A DNA stretch of 59,360 bases from Clostridium chromiireducens (GCF_002029255.1 NZ_MZGT01000033.1:1-59360), one strand, 5' to 3'; positions 46,685 to 55,130 are shown, counted from the stretch's first letter. The notes: generated from the letters alone by a model not told the origin. Translations and numbers: made by a program.

Positions 46685-47203
46685 CTAACTGCCACATTTC
46701 CTTTTGTATGTACTATAACAAAAATCTATGGCGTCACGTCCATTAGTAAATCGCTTATACCTTACGCCACATTGTAGTAATTCGAGCATTAACATTTTCT
46801 TTTCATTATTAAATTCAAAATGCCATTTTATATTCATCCATAAAAATCTTAATGTTGGCTTGGTATTATAGGATTCTTTTCCTATTCTCTGCCGAATCCA
46901 TCTCCTTAAAATTCTATACAATCTTAGTAAGGAATTTGTATCTAAAAAAATTATATATTCACTATACTCGTAACGCTTTTTTAAAAGTTTTCTTGGCGAA
47001 CCTTCAATTACCCAATTGTCACTTGTCAATATATTGATAAACATATTTTCTATTTCATCATCTGGACGCCTAACATCACCTTTACTTGTTCTCATCCAAA
47101 CTATATTATCTTGCTCATAACAAGGAATATTAAATTTTTCGGCAATCCTGTGTGCTAATGTAGTCTTACCACTCCCAACAGCGCCAATAATGTCTATCTT
47201 CAA
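46685..47203 (-). CDS. P-loop kinase-like ATPase (adenylate-kinase/FlaR-like)
   Basis: 172 aa from the TTG at 47203 (GGAGGTGATATT is immediately upstream). Walker A IIGAVGSGKTTLAHRIA, a conserved CYEQDNIVW segment and the lid-like RRWIRQRIGKES resemble the topology-modulation/FlaR-like small kinases. The substrate is unknown. Monocistronic. Confidence 0.8.
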   Translation of the reverse strand: MKIDIIGAVGSGKTTLAHRIAEKFNIPCYEQDNIVWMRTSKGDVRRPDDEIENMFINILTSDNWVIEGSPRKLLKKRYEYSEYIIFLDTNSLLRLYRILRRWIRQRIGKESYNTKPTLRFLWMNIKWHFEFNNEKKMLMLELLQCGVRYKRFTNGRDAIDFCYSTYKRKCGS

Positions 47204-47300
47204 AATATCACCTCCAATTAGCAAATAAAAAGTTTACACTTCACAATTTTTTACTCATACGTCTTACAAGAATAATGTTACAGATTAACAATTATGTATA

Positions 47301-48026
47301 TTACATAGAAGCATTCAATATAATGCTTTTATATTCATTCAGTAGTGGAAATTTATTGTCAATTGCTATGTTAATAATCTCATCTGCAGGATAACTAATT
47401 CTTCTATTTACTAAATTAACTCTACCTTCAACAAAATCTAAAACTCCATAGGATATTCTATTATCACCATCAAGTGAATTACCTATACTTCCCACATTAA
47501 ATATAATTTTACCATCTACTTCACCAATAAAAGAAGTATGGGAGTGCCCGCTTAAAATAAGTTGTTCTTCTACACCTTTTATTGCTTTCTTGATTTCTTC
47601 TTCTGAAACACTGCTATCTAATGCTTCAACTATGGATTGAGGTGTTCCATGAACACAAAGTATGCTAATTCCATTTATATTAATCGAACACTCTAATGGT
47701 AATTCTTTAAGAAATACTATTTGTTCTTCTTTCAACTTATCCTTTGCATATTTATAGTATAAATTTAGTTCATATTCTCTTCTTGTTGAAGGTATCCAAA
47801 CATCTGTAATTTCTTCAAGCCATAAATCTGTATTTCCTTTAATCCATGCTATAATTTCTAAATCCTTATCTTTTAGCATTTCAAGTGACTTCAAAGGCAT
47901 AGGCCCCTTCATTATAATATCTCCTAAAATGATAACTTTTTTAATACCTAAACTTTTCAAATCATTTATTGCATATTCTAATGCTATTCCATTACCGTGA
48001 ATATCAGATAAAACTGCCACCTTCAT
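47301..48026 (-). CDS. Metallophosphoesterase
   Basis: 241 aa. Calcineurin-like fold with all motifs: SDIHGNG (Asp8, His10), LGDIIMKGP, the GNTD, VHGTP and SGHSHTSF motifs. It resembles YfcE-type phosphodiesterases. AAGGAG precedes the ATG. The substrate is unknown. The spacer ahead of it (48063-48097) shares a block with the SDR spacer. Confidence 0.88.
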   Translation of the reverse strand: MKVAVLSDIHGNGIALEYAINDLKSLGIKKVIILGDIIMKGPMPLKSLEMLKDKDLEIIAWIKGNTDLWLEEITDVWIPSTRREYELNLYYKYAKDKLKEEQIVFLKELPLECSININGISILCVHGTPQSIVEALDSSVSEEEIKKAIKGVEEQLILSGHSHTSFIGEVDGKIIFNVGSIGNSLDGDNRISYGVLDFVEGRVNLVNRRISYPADEIINIAIDNKFPLLNEYKSIILNASM

Positions 48027-48062
48027 AAAATTTCTCCTTAATTTATATATTTAGTTTCTTCG

Positions 48063-48097
48063 TAATAATTTACTGTTGCGACACACTTTAAGAAAAT
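48063..48097 (-). repeat. Spacer block shared with 44220-44254
   Basis: TAATAATTTACTGTTGCGAC followed by ACACTTTAAGAAAAT, two or three changes from the SDR spacer copy. It lies in the 5' spacer of the metallophosphoesterase gene. Confidence 0.8.
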
Positions 48098-48127
48098 TAT
48101 GAATTAACTAAGCGATAAATTGGAAAT

Positions 48128-49033
48128 TTAACTGTGTAGTGCTTTAATATATCGTATATTTTTTATAATCAAATCTGATTTCCACCAATTCTTGCTAATG
48201 TTCCATTGTTCAGGATAATCTGTCCATGACCATGTAATACCCCATGTACCATCTAATTCTTGAGTATTTAAAATAAATTCACATTCATAATCGCATATTA
48301 CTTTATTCTCCATATAGAAATCGCTTGTTTTAGTATCTATGAATAAAGATGGTTTACATACATAATCAACTGTCCACTTTGATGTGTCATATGTTATAAC
48401 ATGTTGAATCTGTTCGTGTAGTAAAGTACTGAATTCATCTATATCCAAAAGATTGTTAATTGAACATTCTTTTATATACTCATATAATTCAACAAAGCAA
48501 GAAACAGTGTGCATAGATTCCATAGGAAAATTCACCTTAAAATAACTGTATGCTTCTTTAGCAAGGACACAAGCCAATTCAAAAAGTTTGCTATTTTTAT
48601 CTGCAAATTTCAATATAAAACCAATAAAACATGCTGTAGGATTATATGATGTTTCCTGATAAGGTTCGAAATTCCACCAAGGTGCATGAGGATAATCATT
48701 GTTAGTAGCTACTGCATTTGACCATGTATGTCCATCAAAATCCTTTCCTGAGGACAAATAACTCAATACTCCTTGTATAATTGGGTGATTTTTATCCTTC
48801 AGATTTATCTCTTTAATGATTTCCGTGGCAACCCACGTTTGCACTGGAGATGAATTAGGATTCCAACAATCTGGCTCAAGTGCATTTCCAAAGCCTCCAT
48901 CCTCATTTTGGTATGCAATTAATGCTGTCAGAACATCTTCGTTGCTCCCGTTTTCAAACAGGTATTTCCATCTTGCTATATCAAGTGGTCTAGCATTCTT
49001 ATAAATAAAGTTCCTAGATTGTTCATAATACAT
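48128..49033 (-). CDS. Terpenoid-cyclase-like alpha/alpha-toroid protein
   Basis: 301 aa. YQNEDGGFGNALEPDCWNP near residue 45 and a late QELDGTWG segment are QW-type motifs of the squalene-hopene/prenyltransferase alpha-alpha toroid superfamily. No catalytic DXDD is seen, so cyclase activity is unlikely. Function unknown. Start at 49033, 7 nt after GGAGG; an in-frame TTG at 49039 is less likely. Confidence 0.75.
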   Translation of the reverse strand: MYYEQSRNFIYKNARPLDIARWKYLFENGSNEDVLTALIAYQNEDGGFGNALEPDCWNPNSSPVQTWVATEIIKEINLKDKNHPIIQGVLSYLSSGKDFDGHTWSNAVATNNDYPHAPWWNFEPYQETSYNPTACFIGFILKFADKNSKLFELACVLAKEAYSYFKVNFPMESMHTVSCFVELYEYIKECSINNLLDIDEFSTLLHEQIQHVITYDTSKWTVDYVCKPSLFIDTKTSDFYMENKVICDYECEFILNTQELDGTWGITWSWTDYPEQWNISKNWWKSDLIIKNIRYIKALHS

Positions 49034-49099
49034 AATCAAACCTCCATTTAATTTTAATGATAAATAACTATTTATCTGTTAGTTAAATAGTAATCATTT

Positions 49100-49185
49100 C
49101 TTCACAATAATTTACAATGGTGAAATAACTCCAGATTATAATTCATATACTTTTTATACTACACCTCTGCAAATTGGAATTTATC
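49100..49185 (-). repeat. 85-bp spacer repeat, copy 2
   Basis: Copy of the repeat at 45951-46035. It ends inside the stop codon of the following acetyltransferase gene and lies in the 5' spacer of the toroid-protein gene. The tail GCAAATTGGAATTTATC recurs as a shorter motif at 49655, 53270 and 54224. Confidence 0.85.
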
Positions 49186-49642
49186 TAACTTTTTCAATTT
49201 TACTTATTTCAAAACCATTATCCAAATAAAGCTTTAAAGCCTTCTCATTCCATTTTGCAACATGAAGAATTATTGGCTTATCGTTTTTATTTCTAATATG
49301 TTTAATTGACCAAAGCAAAAGCTTCTTTCCAACACCCTTATTTTGATAACTTTTATTAACTATTAAATCATCTATCTCATTTCCATAGCAGGCAACTGAA
49401 CCTATCACTGTATTATCATTCCACAGAACATAGATGTTTTTCTTTTTATCATCTAATTTTTCAATTCCTGAATAAAAATTATATGGTTCTATCTCTAAGG
49501 CTTTTCTCATATCAAAGAAACATTGATTATATACTTTTTCATATTGAGGATAAAATTCATCTTTAAATACTTCTAACTTTATATCTGTTTCTTGAACAGC
49601 TTTACTCGTAAACTGCATCTCATATGCTATTATTTCCATCAT
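49181..49642 (-). CDS. GNAT acetyltransferase
   Basis: 153 aa. IDDLIVNKSYQNKGVGKKLL carries the acetyl-CoA Q/RxxGxG/A motif; WNEKALKLYLDNGFEI closes the fold. GGGGAG precedes the ATG, and a GATAAATTATAATTTGT motif lies just before it. The acceptor is unknown. Confidence 0.87.
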   Translation of the reverse strand: MMEIIAYEMQFTSKAVQETDIKLEVFKDEFYPQYEKVYNQCFFDMRKALEIEPYNFYSGIEKLDDKKKNIYVLWNDNTVIGSVACYGNEIDDLIVNKSYQNKGVGKKLLLWSIKHIRNKNDKPIILHVAKWNEKALKLYLDNGFEISKIEKVR

Positions 49643-49730
49643 CTTTTCTCCCCTACAAATTATAATTTATCTGCTAACTTATAAATAATCTTTACCCCAC
49701 CGTCTAGAATGTTGCGGCATAAATTTAACA

Positions 49731-50156
49731 TTAATTTTGGCTTCTCTTTGATTTTATAGCGAAAATAACTAAATTAATTAACACAATAAAGAGAAATAAA
49801 TCCAAAAAAATGTGATAAGTATCTTTTATTAAAAATTGACTTGAAGGCGATATTATATGATGCGTTTCCTTAAAAAAACTATTGTAGCTTTCTATTCTTT
49901 TCTGAGATTTAAAATACATTGAATATTGAATTAAGCACCAAAAAGAAACAAAAGATAATAGTATATATTTACCTATTTTATCTTTCACGATAAATATAAT
50001 AAAGCAGATTACAAAAATTACCCACCATATAATATCTATAGGCTCATCCCTGATAGCCGACTCAACAAGATAGAAATTTCCGATTTTCATCCCAAGAATA
50101 TCAAGTGTGAACCAAAAAAATAATACCGATACTAAAATATTTGTTGTTTTTTTCAT
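49731..50156 (-). CDS. Hypothetical membrane protein with four helices
   Basis: 141 aa from the ATG at 50156, 5 nt after AAAGGAGT. Four hydrophobic segments (ILVSVLFFWFTLDILGM, IIWWVIFVICFIIFIV, ILLSFVSFWCLIQYSM and a C-terminal FLDLFLFIVLINLVIFAI) alternate with charged loops. No family recognised. Confidence 0.65.
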   Translation of the reverse strand: MKKTTNILVSVLFFWFTLDILGMKIGNFYLVESAIRDEPIDIIWWVIFVICFIIFIVKDKIGKYILLSFVSFWCLIQYSMYFKSQKRIESYNSFFKETHHIISPSSQFLIKDTYHIFLDLFLFIVLINLVIFAIKSKRSQN

Positions 50157-50302
50157 ATAAGACTCCTTTATTTTAATATTATAAATGTCCAATAAAATGC
50201 ATTAGCCTTTAGATCTGTTCCTGGCATTTCTTTCGAACAAACTAGACATTTTATAATTTTACTCACATCATACAAAAGAATATATTATCAATACTTTAAA
50301 AT

Positions 50303-50482
50303 TTAATCCCTTTTACTCTTTTCTAATTGATTTAGAATATCATCTAACTTTTTATCCATTTGTTTATTTCTATTTAGAAACTTCTTTATCTCTTTTATAC
50401 CTTTGATTATTCCAATTACCATTGCAGCTATTATTGCAAAATTAATCCAATTCATAACTAGTGTCATATAATTAATTTCCAT
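50303..50482 (-). CDS. 59-aa membrane mini-protein, BhlA/UviB-like layout
   Basis: A short N-terminus, one helix (VMNWINFAIIAAMVIGIIKG) and a charged coiled coil (NKQMDKKLDDILNQLEKS). This layout matches YvrJ and BhlA/UviB holin-like mini-proteins, though the sequence differs from the two YvrJ copies. GAGGAAG lies 7 nt before the ATG. Confidence 0.65.
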   Translation of the reverse strand: MEINYMTLVMNWINFAIIAAMVIGIIKGIKEIKKFLNRNKQMDKKLDDILNQLEKSKRD

Positions 50483-50744
50483 GCACTACTTCCTCACATT
50501 CTGTAATCATAAAATCTTACTATTCCAAACATTGCCATACACTTATTATATTATAATTGTATTTTTTTACAAGTTTTTCATATATCTATATTAATACCAT
50601 TACCTAATAAGCCAATACTTTTAAAATGATGATATTAATATACTTAAAGTAAAAGAAAATCTACGTTTTAACTAACCGCATTTAATCAAGTTTTTATATC
50701 TCCTATATTCCTTTCAGCTTGAAGCAATTAATATCTTTTGATTA

Positions 50745-51620
50745 GGGCGTGTCTGAAAACAAAAATTTGCACAAAATCTAAGTTTTAGATAAAATAAAAG
50801 AAAAACTTAGAGGTAACTATTATGGTACAAAAGCGTTATGAAATATCTGATGAACAATGGAATCAAATAAAAGATCAATTTCCAATAGCAAAAACCGGAC
50901 GTCCTCCAATTGATAATAGGATTATGCTCAATGCAATCTTATGGATCTCACGAAGCGGAGCCGCATGGCGTGACTTACCATAACGCTTTGGTTCATGGAA
51001 AACCGTATATAGCCGTTTTTGCAAGTGGCGTGATGACGGTACTTTATTATCCCTTTTTAAGGAATTAAATTCCGAAGCAGATTATGAAAATCTAAGCATT
51101 GATTCCACTTACATAAAAGCTCACCAGCATAGTGCAGGTGCTAAAAAAGGGCTATAAATCACGAAACAAAACAGCATATTGGACTAAGCCATGGTGGACA
51201 TACAACAAAAATCCATGCAATTGTCGATGGTATTTGTAATCCAGTCTATTTTCAATTGTCTTCTGGTAACTTACATGACAGTACGCTTGCCGTGGATGTT
51301 CTTTCAAATATTGATATAACAGGTAGCAATGTTTTAGGTGATAAAGCCTATGGCACAAAGGAAATCAGAGAATACATTGATTAAAAAGAAGCCTTCTATA
51401 CAATTCCACCTAAATCAAATGCAAAGAATCCATGGCCTTGTGACTGGTGGACTTATAAGGAACGCCATTTAGTTGAATGTTTCTTTAATAAAATCAAGCA
51501 TTTCCGCAGAATTTCAACTCGCTATGACAAGTTTGCGTCTTCTTTTCTTGCTTTTGTTTATGTTGCGTCTATTTTGGTTTTGTCAAAATAGTATAGGCGA
51601 TATTGTTTTCAGACACGCCC
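50745..51620 (+). mobile_element. IS5-family insertion sequence, inactivated
   Basis: 876 bp bounded by inverted repeats GGGCGTGTCTGAAAACA (50745 on) and the complement ending at 51620, flanked by a TA on each side, consistent with a 2-bp target duplication. It lies directly upstream of YvrJ copy 2. Confidence 0.9.
50822..51591 (+). pseudogene. Degraded IS5-family transposase
   Basis: Begins [16 protein letters not shown] after an ATG and continues through [10 protein letters not shown]; a TAA replaces the next residue (the family usually has Glu in LPERYG-like text). A frameshift follows AHQHSAGAKKG, and the second half reads in another frame (GHTTKIHAIVDG, GDKAYGTKEIREYID) with a further TAA, then CFFNKIKHFRRISTRYDK. 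At least three lesions, so it is dead. Confidence 0.88.
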
Positions 51621-51683
51621 TATTTTTTCTTAAAATAAAATCTTCTATTTTCTCTCATATATCCTTTATAGGAGGTGATTAAT

Positions 51684-51881
51684 ATGGAGATAAGTGAATT
51701 AATGAACCTTATGGTTAACAATGACTTTCCTGTAGCAGTTTCAGCATATTTACTGATACGCTTAGAGAAACAAATAGTTAGCTTATCAAGTTCCATTAAC
51801 AAGTTAAATACCATCATATCAGCAAAACTTGGAGTTGCTCTAGATGTAGATTCTAGTGATGATTCTCATAAAGTGGCATGA
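51684..51881 (+). CDS. YvrJ-family small membrane protein (copy 2)
   Basis: 65 aa. MVNNDFPVAVSAYLLIRLEK and SSSINKLNTIISAKLGV closely match copy 1 at 40411. AGGAGGTGATTAAT precedes the ATG. The ribosome site, gene and terminator all have homologues in copy 1, so the whole unit was duplicated. The IS5 copy lies just upstream and may have displaced its promoter. Confidence 0.82.
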   Translation: MEISELMNLMVNNDFPVAVSAYLLIRLEKQIVSLSSSINKLNTIISAKLGVALDVDSSDDSHKVA

Positions 51882-51888
51882 GTAAAAA

Positions 51889-51919
51889 GGCGATAAACAT
51901 TATTTTTATGTTTATCGCC
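51889..51919 (+). terminator. Terminator of YvrJ copy 2
   Basis: GGCGATAAACAT (51889-51900) pairs perfectly with ATGTTTATCGCC (51908-51919) and runs into TTTT. Compared with copy 1 (GGCAATAA), one base pair is changed on both sides (A-T to G-C). Confidence 0.9.
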
Positions 51920-52056
51920 TTTTAAAAATTTCTTATAGATTAATTCTAAAACTAAGTAGTTTAATTTGAATTCAGATTATAAAGTTATACACTAGTTAAG
52001 AATATTGCAAATCATCTCAACAATGTATTGTATTTCGTCCTAATATTCTTTTATCT

Positions 52057-52196
52057 GATAGCTAGCAGCAGTAGCACCCCTCTTCTTCAAGTAGAACATA
52101 AGGCTGCTAGCTCCTGGACGAGGTGCCCCTTGAGGGCATAAGTTCAACTAAATTCAGGTGGAGTATAAAACTCCACCTGAAAAGTTTCACTTTATA
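52057..52196 (-). repeat. Structured repeat, copy B (after the GyrI-like gene)
   Basis: Better preserved than copy A. AGCTAGCAGC (52060-52069) can pair with GCTGCTAGCT near 52103-52112; GTGCCC (52123-52128) pairs with GGGCAT (52134-52139); a perfect 12-bp stem TTCAGGTGGAGT / ACTCCACCTGAA (52153-52164, 52170-52181) is absent in copy A. It begins at the stop codon of the GyrI-like gene on the minus strand. Function unknown. Confidence 0.75.
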
Positions 52197-52647
52197 TTAT
52201 TGGTACACAAATTTCACAGAAATGCTTATTTATCATTTGTATCGCATATCTTTCAATTATAGGTCTTCTATCATCAAACTCGTAATCTCTTTTTGATAAC
52301 TCTGAAAATATCTCATCCCATGCTTTTTGCATATCCTCTGCCGTATGACTTATTTTAAATACGCAATACTTTCCACCAATAATTTTCCCAAAATTAATAT
52401 ACTTATTATCAACCTTAAATTCATCCGAAACAACTAAGCATGTATCATAACGACAATCCTTAGGTTCTGTAAGCTTAGGATTATCTTGGGCTATTCCTAA
52501 TATGATTGAAGTTTCATTAAATAAATTTTCTTCTCTAGCCCAACTTTTTAATTGCTCCATTATTTGCACATTCTCTGGACCATAAGGACCTGTTCTTCGT
52601 ATATAAGCAATTTCACATGATGATATCATTTCAATACTAATGTCCAT
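52192..52647 (-). CDS. GyrI-like effector-binding domain protein
   Basis: 151 aa. A stand-alone GyrI-like/AraC_E_bind fold: EIAYIRRTGPYGPENVQIMEQL at the N-terminus, YDTCLVVSDEF in the middle and IGGKYCVFKISH, matching SbmC/Rob-C-like small-molecule binders. The ligand is unknown. AGAAGGTATATT precedes the ATG. Structured repeat B follows its stop directly. Confidence 0.82.
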   Translation of the reverse strand: MDISIEMISSCEIAYIRRTGPYGPENVQIMEQLKSWAREENLFNETSIILGIAQDNPKLTEPKDCRYDTCLVVSDEFKVDNKYINFGKIIGGKYCVFKISHTAEDMQKAWDEIFSELSKRDYEFDDRRPIIERYAIQMINKHFCEICVPII

Positions 52648-52782
52648 AATATACCTTCTCTTTTAATATAGTACATCGATGCCTGAACTCATCATATAAT
52701 GCTTTAAAATGTATTTCAACTTATTTTTTAAAATTGTCAAATAACAATTTATAATACTCCCAATTCCATTGTTATTTATAAT

Positions 52783-53253
52783 TTAATCAATCATTACAAT
52801 ATCAAATGTAAATGGAAATTCCTCAGCTTTTCTATTTTCAAAATCAATTTTATATCCAGTTCCATCTTTATAAAAGAAACCTTGTTTTAATTCTATTTTT
52901 ATATAGCACATATTTTCATCACTTTCATTATTGTGAGCAAAATACCAGGGTTCAAATGCCTTTGTCAACTTTTCTCTAATTCTAAGATTTTCTTCTAATA
53001 ATGGATGTCCAATATTATGAGCAATTCCAGTAAAACGATATAATTTATTGCACATTGTGATTTTAGGATTATTCTCAATCTCTTTTACTTTCTGTGATTT
53101 TGCATAAGAAACAATATAAAATGCACTTTTATCATAAAAAGTATCTACAAACCTAACAGATGGAGTATTATCATTTGATGTTGCTAAAGCAAATTGATAA
53201 TCTTTTGCAAATAATTCTTCTAAAACATTTAAACTTTTTTCGTAGGTGGTCAT
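52783..53253 (-). CDS. Pyridoxamine 5'-phosphate oxidase family protein
   Basis: 156 aa from the ATG at 53253, 7 nt after GGAGAT. FALATSNDNTPSVRFVDTF and AFYIVSYAKSQKVKEIENNPKITM give the split-barrel FMN-binding pattern. The substrate is unknown; many such proteins are nitroimidazole or general flavin reductases. The motif ACAAATTGGAATTTGC lies just upstream of its site. Confidence 0.82.
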   Translation of the reverse strand: MTTYEKSLNVLEELFAKDYQFALATSNDNTPSVRFVDTFYDKSAFYIVSYAKSQKVKEIENNPKITMCNKLYRFTGIAHNIGHPLLEENLRIREKLTKAFEPWYFAHNNESDENMCYIKIELKQGFFYKDGTGYKIDFENRKAEEFPFTFDIVMID

Positions 53254-53306
53254 TTCTAATATCTCCTTTACAAATTGGAATTTGCCCACTTCTCTTCATG
53301 CTCATT

Positions 53307-54182
53307 TTATGCCCCCTTATACCAACTAGGAACGGGATTTTGCATATTATTATACCATTCCAGAACTTCTTTAGCTTGATTTTTCATGGTGTCAATTTCA
53401 CTTTGCCCAAATGGAATTGCCCAAGGTATAGATGATAGGGTATTGCTTGAAATGTATAATGCAAGCAATCGCCAAAAATCCATTGGTACATTTCCATAAA
53501 AATAGCCATTTACCATCCCTGAAGCAAAAAGTGGCGATTTTTGTACACACCAAACAATTCGATTAAATTCCTCCCATGGATCACCAAAATCATCTCTATC
53601 AAAGTCAATAATTTGAAGCTTGCCATCATAATCAATCATCATATTACCTACATGATAATCACCGTGCTGATAGCATTGTGGGCGATTTTTCAACAAATAG
53701 CGGTTCGCATTTATATAGTCAATAAAAAATTGTCCGTTTTCATATTTTATAGGGCAATCTTTATACATTTGGATTTTTCGCTCGATTTTACGATTAAATC
53801 GTGCCTCCCATTCCTCCTGCGTATTAGGCGCTGGGATAGTATGAATATGTTTTAGTATTTGACCAGCCTCAATTCCATAAGAATACTGTTCAGTATCAGT
53901 TAACGTCGTAAGGATCTCTTCGAAATCCTTTCCTTCAATCCAACTTTGCAGGAAATATACACCTTCGTCACAAGTGCCAAATTCAATAGGCTTACACATA
54001 GGAACACCGAGCGCTTCTACACACTGCATCATTTCAAATTCAACCCTCTTGCGGTCCTGTTTCTCTATTGTTGAAATACGTAACAAATACTTTTTCCCAT
54101 AAGGTGTTGTAACACAATATTTTTTATCATCTGACCATCCTTTTTCAATCAGTATCCTGGTATTAAAGTCATATATAGGCAA
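53307..54182 (-). CDS. Aminoglycoside phosphotransferase-family kinase
   Basis: 291 aa. APH/choline-kinase fold: nucleotide-binding N-lobe (TPYGKKYLLRISTIEK, with the Lys), catalytic QHGDYHVGNMMID (His-Gly-Asp, Asn) and metal site IIDFDRDDFGDPWEEF. Probable substrates include antibiotics or small alcohols; resistance cannot be asserted from sequence. Start TTG at 54182, after AAGGAGGTGAGTAGGA. The spacer upstream has the ACAAATTACAATTTATC motif. Confidence 0.87.
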   Translation of the reverse strand: MPIYDFNTRILIEKGWSDDKKYCVTTPYGKKYLLRISTIEKQDRKRVEFEMMQCVEALGVPMCKPIEFGTCDEGVYFLQSWIEGKDFEEILTTLTDTEQYSYGIEAGQILKHIHTIPAPNTQEEWEARFNRKIERKIQMYKDCPIKYENGQFFIDYINANRYLLKNRPQCYQHGDYHVGNMMIDYDGKLQIIDFDRDDFGDPWEEFNRIVWCVQKSPLFASGMVNGYFYGNVPMDFWRLLALYISSNTLSSIPWAIPFGQSEIDTMKNQAKEVLEWYNNMQNPVPSWYKGA

Positions 54183-54430
54183 TCCTACTCACCTCCTTCG
54201 AAAAATGCAGATATTCTGTTAGACAAATTACAATTTATCTATGCCTTTTTTAATAATCTTTATTTCGCCTTATTTGCTATTATGAATCAATTATAACATA
54301 TTTTGTAAGTATGGAATTATAAAATACAAGAGGTTTCTTATTCTGCGCTTACTTTCCAAACAGTTAAAATTTTAATATTATCATATAATAATGGAATCTA
54401 AATAATGTTGATATTTTATATCAATCTTAG

Positions 54431-54679
54431 TTAGTTATATATAAACTTATTTATTACATCGAACATCTTTAACTCAATAGCTTCATTTTCTTTAGCCATT
54501 TTGAATGCAGCTTCTAAATTATTCTGAGAATATAAATCCCAGTAATTTATCTTTAAATAATTATCAATTACAGTTATTACGGCTTTTGAGTCGTTCATAA
54601 TTTTTAAATCAAATCCCATTGCTCCACACCCTATAGCGTTAATACTATCTTTGTCTTTTTTTTCATTAATTTCTCTCAT
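54431..54679 (-). CDS. Hypothetical 82-aa protein
   Basis: 82 aa, acidic and soluble, with no recognised domain. GGGGGAT precedes the ATG by about 7 nt. It starts 42 bp after the LexA-like mini-gene on the same strand and may extend the SOS operon. Function unknown. Confidence 0.55.
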   Translation of the reverse strand: MREINEKKDKDSINAIGCGAMGFDLKIMNDSKAVITVIDNYLKINYWDLYSQNNLEAAFKMAKENEAIELKMFDVINKFIYN

Positions 54680-54721
54680 TATAAATATCCCCCTTTTATT
54701 CTTTTAACTTTTCTTTTTTAA

Positions 54722-54874
54722 TCATATACTTCTACAACAACCCTTATCTTTAATAATATGACCTTCATTCTCAAGTTTATCTAAATATCTTTGAATACTT
54801 CCAGTTGAAGCTAAACCTGAAAAATCCTGTATTTCTCGAATCGTTGGAGGAATTATATTTTGAAAAGAATCCAT
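54722..54874 (-). CDS. LexA-like DNA-binding domain mini-protein
   Basis: 50 aa. IIPPTIREIQDFSGLASTGS, then IQRYLDKLENEGHIIKD, closely follow the LexA N-terminal winged helix (SPTVREIAEALGL.ST..V..HL..LE..G). The autocleavage peptidase half of LexA is absent and a stop follows soon after the wing. It overlaps the 86-aa gene by 22 bp and its ATG has only a weak GAAAGATG site, suggesting coupled translation. It may bind LexA boxes as a non-cleavable competitor (inference) or be a truncated remnant. Confidence 0.6.
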   Translation of the reverse strand: MDSFQNIIPPTIREIQDFSGLASTGSIQRYLDKLENEGHIIKDKGCCRSI

Positions 54875-55113
54875 TTACATCTTTCAATATCATATTTAAG
54901 TTCAAATATCTTCTCAATTTCTCCTATAATCGCACTGCAAGTAAATGACCACATTTTATTGCCACATAATTTTTCTAAGTCAGTGCTTATTATTTTTAAT
55001 ATCTTTACAACTTGAACCTTGTTTTCTTCTTCGATTCTAAATCTTATTGGATTAATTCTCCCATCTTTCTTAAAGTAAGCTATCATTTCAACTTCTTTAG
55101 AAACAACTTTCAT
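54853..55113 (-). CDS. 86-aa UmuC-associated hypothetical protein
   Basis: 86 aa. Soluble, with IAYFKKDGRINPIRFRIEE at the N-terminus. Similar small proteins commonly follow Y-family polymerase genes in clostridia, in the position of YolD in bacilli. Function unknown; a polymerase accessory role is inference. It starts 18 bp after the umuC stop. Confidence 0.65.
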   Translation of the reverse strand: MKVVSKEVEMIAYFKKDGRINPIRFRIEEENKVQVVKILKIISTDLEKLCGNKMWSFTCSAIIGEIEKIFELKYDIERCKWILFKI

Positions 55114-55130
55114 TTTCTACACTTCCTCTA

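Noticed and set aside
51152..51358. Minus-strand open frame within the IS5 copy
   Set aside because: It is antisense to the degraded transposase, which is recognisable on the plus strand.
53307..54182. Defined aminoglycoside resistance gene
   Set aside because: The kinase fold is clear but the family covers many substrates; no specific resistance type can be asserted.
43475..54240. Chromosomal integron with attC sites
   Set aside because: No integron integrase is visible and the spacers lack clear attC architecture (GTTRRRY/RYYYAAC with large imperfect hairpins); spacers lie 5' of genes and appear promoter-like. Kept only as a cassette-like array.
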